A stretch of 64,000 bases of DNA, from NCBI GenBank assembly GCA_010279815.1, contig QEOQ01000690.1:95254-159253 (forward strand), given 5' to 3'. Shown here one piece after another: positions 28,352-40,600 of this stretch. Every line of letters begins with the position of its first letter. Within the stretch, counting starts at the first letter, position 1. The DNA comes from Brachionus plicatilis (Eukaryota > Rotifera > Eurotatoria > Ploima > Brachionidae). The notes under the pieces are model-generated. The model was not told the origin of the DNA. It saw only the letters and a list, made by a program, of their open reading frames with translations, and ran no database searches. The position numbers were made by a program, and so were the translations under genes.

Positions 28352-31300
28352 TATTTTTTATTGATTCATCCTAAAATCTAAAATTTAAAAAATTAAAATA
28401 TTTTTTAAAATCTAAAATTAAAAAAATTAAAACATTTTTTTAAATTTGCATCGAATTTAATTTTTTTTAAATTTCATGATAAACAGTTTAAAAAATTATT
28501 TTTCTTTGGTTTAATCCAAAAGTTGCCGAAAAAATATGCTTAAATCCTACAAAAAATAGCAGAAAAAAACTTGAAAATTTATTTCTTGGTAAATTAGATC
28601 TTGAGAAAAATAGCCCCCAATCCTTTAAAATTAGTGTTCTTTTGCTGATTTCCAAAATTAAAGTCATTCGATTAAAAGACTATTAAACTCACAAGGCTAT
28701 GCATTTGCAATGATTGCTTTGAATATTCATAAACCTTTTAAAATAAAGTGTTAAGAGTCAATAAAATATTGGCTCAACTTGACAAGCTTAATATGAAAAG
28801 AATTCATTTAGGAAAAATTTCATTAAAAAAATATGGTCTAAGCCGCTACGATCGTTTGTATTCTTTATATAAATAATTTTTAAATAAAAAATTTATGTTT
28901 ATAAGATTTCAAGTTATTAATACGTATTCGATAATCACTTTAAACTTTTTTGTTTGCTAAATTCTTTTTATTCAAATGCGGCCCAATATTCAAAATAAAG
29001 AAAAGCCCTTTTAAACCAAAATTTGTGTTGAAGCCTGTATAAGTACGAAATACTGGTTTTGTTTATCTGAGCTTAAATGTTTAAGGTATCATTTAAAATG
29101 GTGCGGGTTGATCTTGGCCAGTATCGAATCGCCTCGATACAAACCAATATATTTGAGCTAATTTAAAAACACATTTTTTAAATATTAATTTTATTTATTT
29201 TTTTAATTTTCGGAAATAAAAATTAAATATTAATCCTGTCTGGGTAGACTGTGTGAGGAAAAAAGAGCTCGTGCTGAAAAAATATGATTTTAAAATTTGA
29301 CAAAACAAAAAGGAAATAGAGCTTTTAGGAAATTTTTTTGTTACCTTTTAGATTTTAAAAAACCAAATCGGTCATATTTTGAATCTGAAATTTTTTAGGT
29401 GTTATCTGCGTTGAGTTACAATGATAAAATTGTGTCAAAAGAACTTCAAGTGGCTAAAAATAACAATTTTCTTTTCAAATCGAGTTTATTAGCCGAGTTA
29501 CTAAAAATTGTAGAATTGAATCTGAAAAAAAAAATTAAAATTAAATTTTTGTTTTGTTCATAAGCTAAAAATTTGGCTCTATTAGAAAAAAAATTAAAAT
29601 ATTTTCCCTTCCTTTATTAACTTAAATATTTGAATTTCTAACCAGAAAAATGACTAACATTCGAAAATAAAATTTTAATCGACTTAAACAAATATAAGCT
29701 GGAGTTACTAGTTTAAAATAACTATTTTAAAATCTTAAATTTCCTAAAAGAAAAAGATCAATTAAAAAATACTTCGAGCTGAAATTTCGACTTGACTTTG
29801 ATGGAATAGATCAACCAGAAATCAATTTAAATCAGATCACCATTTTCTGAAGCTAATTCAAGGCCTAGATCTTAGTAGAATTTGTCAAGTTTTGAATATT
29901 TTTGTGCCCAAAAAAGTTTCTAATAATAATTATTCCGATTCTTCTGATTGACAAAAATCTAAAAAAAACTCGACATAAATAAAGTAAATAAAAGTGCGAG
30001 TTTACAATTAAATATTTTTGACAATTTTTTTAACTAAAAAAAACGCTTTCTCATATTTTACCCAAATATGCCTATTGAAATTGGATACCTTACATAAATT
30101 TTTTGTCTGGTAATTTGACAGAATGAAATTTATTGAGATTTATTCTTAAGTGATTTAACAAGTAATCAAATAAAATATTTTTTGTATTTGTTTTTTGTGA
30201 CCATTTGTTTATCGTCAAATCAATTCATTCAATAAATTTAAATCAATTTAATTTTATTAAAAAATATTTATATTAAGAGTAAATTTCCATGAACAAACTT
30301 TTTATCAAGTTTTAAAATTAAGACTCTAATATCTGTTACCTAAAAACTTACTTACTTTTCACTTGGTTTAATATTTAATTTGTATATTGTTTTGGCAAAT
30401 ATTATGTCAGATAAAGATGAGTATTTTATTTGGTCACTTGGTTGAAATTTGATATCTTTATGAGGTCTATTCTGAAAAAAAAAACAAAAATTAATAACTT
30501 TTTTGATCTAGGTAAGTGGTGTCCCGTGTAGAAATTAGTTATTTTTTTCTTAAATATTACTATTATTATACTTAATTAATTAAAAAAAAAATAGAACAAT
30601 CTTCAGTATTTTCTCAAAAAAAATTTGATTAACAAAATAAATTAAATTAGTTTACATTAATTTTTCTTAATAAAATAGCTCAATATTTTGTCAATTGTAT
30701 TTGTTTTAAATTACATTTTCTTTTCTTTAAGGTGACCCATGCTGTTAAAATAAATTGTTCTATTTTCTAAATCGAATTTGACAAGTAATCGGGCTAAATC
30801 GAGATTATATGAGCATATTTTGTGTAGCATGTTTTCGTGACTACTAAAATTACCTGTTTATCTAGAAAATAGATACGAGTAAAAATAAAATATATTTGTC
30901 CTAAAATTAGCTATTTCCTGGACAAAAAAATGAAAACAAGCTCATTATACCAAAAGCATTGAATTAATATTTTTGAAATAATTTTTTTCATTTTTTAGTC
31001 ATGACTAATTTAATTTTAGAAATAATAAGATTGATATTTTAAAGATTTTTTAAAGGAAACTCAAACAATTATTATGAAAATAATTCTAATTTAAACATGT
31101 TTCAAGCCAGTCTAAAAAACTCCCGAGATTTCAACCTTTTGGTAATCGGAAGAATGGCACTGCTAATGATGATCATCTTATAGTAATTGCTGAGTCGCAA
31201 CCAAACCGATGCCGGCCCGGTTAAAAAAAAAAGAGACATACCTTAAAATCAGACAAAAGAGTTTAGTTAATATTTAAAATAAATAATTACACAAAAAATT

Positions 31301-31662
31301 ATTTGCATTTAATAAAAAATTGTTTCCTCTCTTGCTTGAGTTTATTTTATAATTGTTCATTTATTTTTTATTTTCCATTATAAACTTTTTTTTCAAATAA
31401 AAAAGTGAAATTTTTTTTTATTTATTTGGCCCAAAAAAAAATTAATTGAATTTTAAATTCCTATCCCCGGATTTTTTTAGAACAATTTTCAGCAGACATT
31501 TTTATCGAATAAATTCTATATATTTGTTGGCCATTATTTAAAGAAAATTTTTTAATTTTGAATTTTGAACACAAATATTTTAAAAATTTTCAATTAAATT
31601 TTTTTAAAAAATCAAGCCGAATAGTTATATTTAAATTAAAGCGTTGAAATTGTTTTATTAAA
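28352..31662. other. Region between semaphorin start and alpha2delta-type gene end
   Basis: The region is mostly AT-rich DNA and should include the semaphorin promoter and 5' untranslated region. Two exon-like blocks on the minus strand are listed separately. A GC-richer patch at about 31125-31220 (..GATGCCGGCCCGG) and a short hairpin GTATCGA..TCGATAC at about 29123-29142 have no assignable role. Confidence 0.5.
28693..30471 (-). other. Two orphan exon-like blocks (possible unrecognised gene or alternative 5' exons)
   Basis: Block 30471-30356 follows a TTTTTTTTTTCAG acceptor and ends at a strong GTAAGT donor. It is open for 38 codons (NRPHKDIKFQPSDQIKYSSL, SDIIFAKTIYKLNIKPSE). Block 28734-28693 follows TTTTAAAAG, ends at GTGAGT and is 42 bp long. 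They lie on the same strand as, and upstream of, the semaphorin start. Their phases do not lead into the semaphorin signal-peptide exon, which has an in-frame stop before its ATG. They could be 5' untranslated exons, part of another gene, or chance. Confidence 0.25.
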
Positions 31663-34600
31663 CTAATTTTTAGAAAATAACAAAATTGGAAAAAAAGAGA
31701 AAATTAAAAACATAAACAAATTTAAATTTAAAAAGCTTTGATGATTGTATTGACAGGGAATTTTGATGTATCTGAGAGCTGGACATCTATTTTCTTCGCG
31801 CATTGTTTTAGACGTCAGGTCTTGATGAGCACAAGTTCCATTAATGAGCTGAAAATTTCCAGAATTAACAATACTAGGCAAAAAATAAAATTAAAACAAA
31901 AAGTAAACCAAAAATAGCGGGAATAAGCTTTTGACGAATAAAAAAAAATCGGTAACAATTTTAAAAATAGATAATCAAATAATCAATTTTAAAAATTTTA
32001 TCTCGTATGATGAGAGAAAAAAACATAAACTAAAAAAAATTAAAAAAGATAAAACATAAATTATATAAATTAAATTTAAATAGTTAAAATAAAACAAAAT
32101 TTTGTCTGAATCTAATTTAAGAATGGATTAAAGAAATAGTTAAAATCCTCCAGTTTAAAAAATTTATAAGTGATTTAGAAAAATTAATTTCAATTTTAAT
32201 TTTTCAATTAATAATGATAAAAAATGTGTTAAAATACCTTTAAATTTACGTGAAATAGTTAATTCGTCTAATTGCTCAAAGGATTTGAATTTTGCTTTTT
32301 ATCTTTTATTTAAAATTAATTATATTTTTTTTCAAACTAAAACTATTTTATTAACATACTATAAATAAAATTTCTTTTTTTTTTCCATGTTAAAAAGATA
32401 GGAAAAAAAAATTTGCGAATCGCTATGTTAAAGGATTTGTATATGAGGTTTGCACTCTTCCTCCATTTTTTATTAATTTTAAAACAAATATATACTTTAC
32501 AAATTGTCTTGAATTTGAAAAATTTAAGCTTTTAGTAGGCGGTTAATCAATTACATTTAAAAAAAATTGTGGGAAAAAATTCAAAATTAAAAAGATAAAA
32601 TATTTATTTAGGTTTTTTCTTAATATTCAATCGCTGAAAAACTTGGTCTAGTCGGATACATAAACCATAGTTTACCTTTTATGCAAACAATTGTTCTTGG
32701 GTTTTGTGAACTATAAGTTCATCTATTTTTTTTGCTCACGTAAAGGTGATCAAATGTCAAATTAGGTGAAAAACTTTAATATTAGGAGAACAATTTTTAG
32801 TTTAGGTTAACTAATGGTTCATAAAACCTGAGAACAAAAATTGTTCCAGTAATAGATGAACCATTGTTCACCTAACCGACTAAACCCAAAAAACTTCTTT
32901 TTTTTTTTCTTTAAAAACTTTTACTTTAGTGATAATTAAAGTTCGTTTGATGCAATTTATTGAATGCTCAATTTTAAATAAATGCCAAACAGATCTTAGA
33001 TAGTTTTTTAAACTACAAATATTATCTTAAGGATCATCATATCACAAACTCAAAGTCAGAATTTATAGAAAAAACAAAGTTTTTCATGTTTGCAATATTA
33101 ACTTAAAATTATTTTTTCATTGAAACTGAAAAAAATATATGAAATATCGTACTTTTTCAATGTTATTTCAACATTGGATACATTTTGTAATTCAAACACA
33201 ATAAATTAAACCAAATTAATTTTAAAAAAATAAGTTAAAAAATGAGTTCAGATCATTCTTTAAATTTAAAGATTTGGCTTAAAAGATTAAAAAAAGTCCA
33301 TAAAAAAATGTATTGGTATTTTTTCAATGCAAGTTTTTCTTTTTTAAAATTTTGTCCTCAGAAATCGATTTCTTTATTGATCAAAAATAGATATTCATCT
33401 TTATTCATGTTCTTATTTTTAGCCAAAAAATCAAAAAAATGATTGCCAGGTCTAATTGACCCGACCGGGCTCTAACGGTATAAAAAAATGGGACTTTCTA
33501 GGAATAAAAAAATTTTAAAATGAGCTGGAAAATATTCTAAAAGAGGAAACAGAAAAGGAGAATTACAGAAAATCCTAGAACAAGATATTTTTTATCTTGG
33601 TGATTATGCTTTATCAAATGAGGCTAAAAAACAAGAAGCATTCACTAAATTTCACTAAATTCAATTAAAAAAATAAAATAATTTTAAAAAAGAAAAACTT
33701 GCATTGAAAAAATACCAATACATTTTTTTTCAGCAAGTATTTCGTCTAGTATTTCTGGCAATGAACACTATTTGTCAGCTTTAAAAACTGGGCTTAATAC
33801 AAATATTTACATTAATTCAGGAATGAAAACTACCCGCTAATATGAAAAAATTCATAAACTATTAGAAGAATTCAATTCAATTCAAGGCCTACTAACGTTT
33901 GTAATTTCTTAGTCTAAAAGCCCATTACGGGAACAAAATTGGCAAAATTTATATCTGAATTTTACGATAGCAAAATAAAACTCAAAGGAAAGAATAATAC
34001 CTTTATCCATTTGCATTCTTCGTGCTAGCTATTATATAAAAAAGTTTAAAAAAAACATAAATAACTCTACTAAAACCCGATAAACCAATAAAGCAGGGGA
34101 GGTGACCTACGAAGTCCCCTCCGCGACTCCGAAGGACGAAGTCCCCTCCGCGACTTGTTAAACTAAAAAAATTAAAAAAAATTTGATTTTGAATATATGT
34201 TTTTATCTTTTTGTAAAATTGCTTATATGTTTTCTTTCTCATCAATAAAATCAATATTTTTCTTTATGTTTTATTTTCTATATTTATGTTTTTTTATCTT
34301 TATTTATGTTTCGTTCTACCTGACTCATAAAAATATATCTCTTAGAATACTTTCACACATTCAAGAATAAAAAATAATAACAAGAGTGTAAAAAAAATCA
34401 ATCAAATTCTAAAGCGGTTCTTACGACCTAGTTTATTTTGTTTAATTATTTTAAGTAATTTTAGAAAAAATCATATCTATACTGCAATTTTTTTATACTA
34501 TAGCTGCAAATACTTAAAAAATCATTTTATTTTTACTTTATTTCATTATTCTTAAAAGTTTTTCTTTATTCTATAGTTTTTTTTTTGTTATTCGTCAAAA

Positions 34601-37600
34601 GCCATCGTCCAAAAATAACAATACACCAACTTACTTCCGTGTTATTCTACAATTGAAATTGTAGAAAAAACTTGATTTTCTGTCCTGCCAATTTTCTATT
34701 ACCAAAAGAAAAAGATTAGTCTTTGGAAGAGCAGCTACATAGTAAAAACCATTCATGCACGGACCGCTCAGATTACCGATCAAAATTTTGCTTTGGTATT
34801 CTCCCAAAATTGACTCATTGACCGAGTACCGAACAGCGTCCTGGATACAGCCATATTCGTTTTGAAACGACGGAATGGGCCCTCTATTTTTGTAGTAGTT
34901 GTCCTGGTCCTCTGGATTTGTTGGTATTCCTTCTAAAGTTACTTTTGGCTGATAAGGAGAAATGGTGCATGTGCCAGAAAAATCAATATTTTCAAGTCTC
35001 CTCAAGAATCCATGTCGATAAATCAAATCTTTCATTATCTCACCCTCTACCATTCCAAGATTCACTTGAGAGTATTTTTTCTCTTCCAAGTCCTTTTCAT
35101 TTATAAATTCTGGCGCCATTATGAGAATGGCATTTGTGTCGAACAGGTAGCAGCGCGTTTCGCAAGTGTCCAAGCCATTCGGACACTTGTATTCTTTGCC
35201 ACATGACTTCAAGTTGTCACTTGACTTCATTTTGCTCATTATTTTAGTCTGAAAATCATTGTATCCAAGGTCAGTGCCAGTTACACCAATGAGACGATTG
35301 GTGGCACATCTTGGCAAGTTAATATCTGTGCCCGTTGCCTTGCTAACATAACAAACCCCGGACTCACAGTCCTCACCCCTGTTACAATGGCATCCGCCCG
35401 GTTTTTTGCGCACTATTTCATCGCACATTTCTTTGGATATGTTTTGCATTCCTTCAAAAACAGCCTGTGATATGGTAATGATTTTGCCGGCTCCAGCAGC
35501 GTCCAAATAGGGTGAACTGAGAGTTGTTTTTGTCTGAGCATTTAGAGCCCTCTTGTACCAAGATCGACTGACTGGATTGTACAAGCGGACAGATCTGTGG
35601 CCCGGATAGGTCCGGAAAACCCCTGACCGCATGCCCACATACGTCCATTTGACTTCTTTTACTGATTCAGCTGGCCGCTGGTTCCAATAGCGCTCAATTG
35701 GTTGACTAATTAAAACATAAGCGCGGGTTCCTTTCTTGTACTTGAGGTCAGCTTCGCATCCACCATCTACAAAAGATTTGTTAAATATGTGACTGTTGAT
35801 GTAGTTATGTGCGTTGACAGTTTTGGAGGCCAGGTCGTCATCATAAAAGTAAGAGTTTGGATCACAGTAGACGTTTGGGGCAAAAAATATGCTCGAGTAT
35901 GGATAGGAGACGCGCAATCCGGGGTATTTGCTCAGGTTTACTTCTACTTCCAATGCTTCAAATTCATTAGGAAGTTCTTTGAGGGCTTTTGAACTATTGT
36001 ATTCTATCAGCAAGTTAAAATAGCTTTTTTTATACAAAGATAAGTCAGACGGTTCACTGATCTCTCTGAAGCTCTATTAAAATTAAACAAATAACCAAAA
36101 TACTTTAGGCCATGTAAAATTTTATTGCAAAATTAGATCCAATTTTGGAGGACAAAATGTTCATAAAATATCAGAAATAAATTTTGAAAAAAAATATTTT
36201 ATTTTTACTTAGTTTGAAAATTTAATTTAGATTCAAAAAAAAAATTCTCAAAAAAAAAAAAATTATGGGACTCAGATTCTGCCTAAAAAATTTAAATCAA
36301 GAGGAATTACAGGCTTTTAAATGAAATTGAAAATTAACGATAAAATTAATAAAAGTCAATTAAATGAATGGTGTTTTATATTTTAAAACAAAATATAAAA
36401 TTATTTAAATTCTTATAAATTAAATCAGTTTTAATAATTTTATTTGGAGAAATTTTTTTTTTAAAGCTAGTATAACCAGATGTTTTTAAATCACAGTGAT
36501 TTGTGATTTGAAAAAGTGATTTGTAAAGTCGTGACTTAAAAATGTTTTTTTTATTCAATTTTTGTCTTTAAAACTTAGTTAAATTTTGAAAAAAAAAATT
36601 AATTTTTAGTCATGACTTGACGGTTCTTTTTATTTGAATATACTTTGTTCGGAAAAATTCACTTAAAGAAAACATAAAAATATTCTAACACAATTAAATA
36701 CAGAGTTGTTTACAAGTCCCAAAAAAAAGTCCAAGTCATTAAAAAAAAAGTCCAAAAGTCAGAAAGTCCAAGTCCAGAATTTTTTTTTTAAATTTGCTAG
36801 ATCAGGCTTCACATCAAAAAGTTTATATACTCTTGGGTAGTCTAATGCAATAGATTTGCCATATGTCAGAATCAAATAAAAAATTAAAGTCTTTGCTCGG
36901 ACTTTTGAAAAAAAAAAGTCTGCACTTGGACTTTGCTTGAGACTTGTGACTTTTAAACAACTCTGATTAAATATAATTGAAAAAGCAAATTTAGACAAAA
37001 GAGCCCAGAAGCATTTTTTCCAAAAAGATGCACCAATTCAAAAATTATGACATTGAGCATGAACTTTATTGTCTTTTCGAATAAAAAAAACGCTGAAATC
37101 AAATCATCAACTCAATTTTAAGTCGACAAAAAATTATCAGTAAAATTACTTTTTTTTTGAAAAATTTTTATTATGAAGCGTTTGAAAAATTTGAATTAAA
37201 CAAAAATAAATGGAAAATGTGAATGTTAACTTGTTTTCTTATCAAGTCAAAAGATGAAAGCTGATTAATGAAAGATAGAAAAAACAAATAAAGAACTTAT
37301 TTTATCAAATCTGGTGATAAAAATGAAAAATAAACCTAAAAGCTTAAATAAGATAAAATTAAAAGATTAAAGAATAATTTTAAAACAAAATTAAGTATGA
37401 ATGGCGTTAAAAGTTTAAATATTGGATTGTAAAGAAAGAAAGAAAATAAAGATATTTTAAATTACATAAAGCATTTGGGCAAACGGCGTTTAAATAGTGT
37501 TATTGATAAAACTGAAGATTACGTATTAAAATTAAAAAAAAACCCAAAATTAATATTGATATTTCAAACTTTTTAATCACATAAATGACCATTACTTTAA

Positions 37601-40600
37601 ATAATGGTCATTTATGATCAAGCTATTAATACTAAACAAATCAAGTTTCTAGTTTTGATTTTTTTGGTGGCAAATGATTTGCGAATCAGGTTACGGATAG
37701 CATTGATAAATTTAATAAAAGATAGGGTTTATTAGAAGAATCAAAATATTTTAATTAATTATTTTTTTGATCTGTAAAAATCAATTTAAGGCCAAAATCG
37801 CAAACTAGAAAATTTGTAAATAACTCGAGGAGATTTTGAATTCGAGAATTTTTTTTAATATACTGGATCACATTTACTTGAAAATCAAACATGGTTCTCA
37901 GAAATTAAAAAAATTACCATATCTGTATCAGATAAACTATATGCAAAAGAATAATCTGAGCCTTCTAAGCTGGCGTAGTAATACGTAGCTGGTTGAACAT
38001 TTTTCTAGATAAAATTGAAAATTAATTAAATTAATAAACGAAGAAAAAATTTTGACATTTTAACCAAATTGGTTAGGAAAATTTCTAGGTTTTACTCATA
38101 TAAAATAAAAAGAATACTTAACTTACACCACATGCGTCAAATTTGTGTTTCGAGTCTTGGCCCACGTTGAAAGTAAAAATTTTTATATTATTGCAGCATT
38201 ATCAATAGAGACTCTGTCAAAAAAATAAAAATTATTTTTTTGAATTTTACATTTGATCCAGCGCTGTAAATTGAATACAAAGAAAAATTAGAAAAATGAT
38301 TATTTTATTTTTTAATTCTGGAAAAATCTCAAGCTTAAATGCCGAACTAAATTTAAAAATCCTTACTTTCAACGTGTGCCAAGACTCGAAACAAAAATTT
38401 GACGCATGAAGTGTAAGTTAAGAATGTTTTAACATGAGCGAGATGGTGTTTATTGCCTGCTCCAAAGATGTGTTTCGGTTTCTGAGACTGCAATATCGAA
38501 CGAGAGAATACGGTATTATTTTTTTAATTCATTTTTTTAAATAATGATAAAGATCATTAGTGTAAAAAAAAATAAATATCAATAAATATTCTAAATCTTT
38601 AAAAGCAAAGTTAACTAACTAAGCTAATTTTTTTCGAAAAAATCTTTTTTGAAAAAATAAAACAATTTTAGCACATTTTTGACAAAAGAGCTGAGAAAAA
38701 GAATCGATGCTAGTTTAAATTAATTAGAATAACATTTTATTTTTTTTTTGCCAAAAAATAATAAAATAATTTTAAAAAATTATGTTCTTTTTTTGAATAT
38801 TTTGTATTAATTAAATTTAACTAATAAATAGATTTTAAATGCCTAGGACCATATCACGTTGAATACACCGGTTCTCGTCCGATCACCGAAGTTATGACCG
38901 CCTGGGAATACCGGGTGTTCTAGGCTTTCTTTTAAAAAAAAAAAAATTCATTACCTTGGGAAGAAGTCTGTTTGCGTTTTTTATTCTAATTTTTCCTTCT
39001 TCACCATTAATCATATTTTTAAGCAATTGAGAGAATTCGGCTGGATTTCCATAATTATCTTGCTCCAATTTGGTTATTGACACTACTATAGGATCTTCCA
39101 TAATCTAAAATATGTAAGTTATTATTACAGCCTCATTCTGAATAATTAGACGCTTTATTTTTGGAATCAGTAATAGCTATTCATATAAAGATTTTAGAAT
39201 TATGAAAAACCTTGGGAAAAATATTTTTAAAATCCTAGGGAACTTTTTAAAGTAAAAAAGGATCATTTGTAAATATTTGGAATACTTTAATTGGCACGAT
39301 ACTTAACTAAAATTTTTTAAAAATAAACTCCAATCTCTCTAGGTTCAAAGGATACAAAATGTCTCAATTAAGTCGATTTATTTTCAGATCATTTAGACTG
39401 AAGAAATTAATCTTGACGAATTCCCAATCCACCTCCATAAGCTTTCCATAAAGTACATATTTAAAAGATTAATTTATTTTTGAGTTAAAAGAGGATTTTT
39501 TTTGTGCCTTTGTTCAAGCTCAAGGAAATAAATAATAATACTTTTATTAAACACCAATAAATGGTATCTGGAGTGAATTAAATGAATAGGTGATTCAAAA
39601 TAGTTTTACTTTCTGAATATATTTTTAAACATTTTTATAATCTCTTTAATTTTTTTTAATTTCTAGAACAATCAGCGTATTACTTAAATTCAATCAAAGT
39701 AAAAATTCTACTTTTTATTTTTTTTTATTTTTGAATTCTGCTGAATTTCAATGATTTTACTTTGATTTAATCTTGTGACTTACAACTATGTTTCTCTAGT
39801 AATAAAAAAAAAATAATAAAGGCTTTAATTTTTGCCAAAGTTTACAGTGGCATTAAATTGATTATTTTAACTTACATTTTGACGTGAAGAAAGTGCTGGA
39901 TGAAATATTGCTTCACCTTGTTTATTTATCAAAAATGAATATACATCTCCCCATTGATATTGAGTTAATATATTCTCAATTTCTTCAAGTGTAGCATCTA
40001 CAGCCGCAACTCCAATTAATCTTAAAATTAACTTTGAATTAAAAAAATTAATTTTTTTCTACTTATTACTTTTTATTTATTTTACTAAAAGCAGGCACAG
40101 CATAAGTAATAGTCAAACCAAGATTTCCACCATCTATATACGGTGATGTCCAGAGGCCTTGCTCGTTTGAATATGTACTTGACGACAAATATTCGTAGTA
40201 ATTACTCATTTTCGAAATTAGATTTTCTCCATCAGTTAACTTCTTAAAGCTTCCATTATTATCACAAGCCAAGTGTCCAGGAAGTTCTTCACCATCATCT
40301 ATGGTCAAATAACTGAGTATTCTTGCACTCGGAAACAAATGTCTGTTACGTTCGGATGTCATTTCCCAGACCTTGGTCCAATTGTAAATGCAAATTGGAC
40401 CAGGCACATAGCCAGACCGAGTATAGTATCCTAATTAGAGGATAAAATAAGGCTTTATTTATGGTAATTAAAAATTTTCAATGTACAAAGTTTAATTTGC
40501 TAGGTAAGTAAAAAACTAAGATAGAATTTATTTTTTGTTAGGTAAATTTAACAAAAATGATTAGTAAATTAAAAAAATAAATAAGAAATAACCAAAAAAA

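Larger units (their letters stand above)
31874..34634. other. Last intron of the VWA/Cache gene
   Basis: This 2.8 kb intron contains a hAT-like MITE (32645-32888), two short plus-strand frames of unknown origin (33242-33442 and scattered pieces to 33840) that look like decayed transposon sequence, and a GC-rich 20-bp duplication at 34109-34155. I see no exon inside. Confidence 0.55.

Noticed and set aside
31125..31220. Possible tRNA or small RNA gene (GC-rich patch with GGTTGAAATC on the minus strand, resembling a B box)
   Set aside because: No cloverleaf could be folded: the acceptor stem and anticodon arm are absent, and the D-arm is not recognisable.
33242..33442. 66-codon open frame in the last VWA/Cache intron
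   Set aside because: It is lysine/phenylalanine-rich low-complexity translation expected from AT-rich DNA, with no recognisable domain.
38892..39101. Minus-strand frame ending in RKPRTPGIPRRS
   Set aside because: Its first part is the real VWA/Cache exon (39104-38955), but the tail is translation of the intron and the 5S pseudogene.
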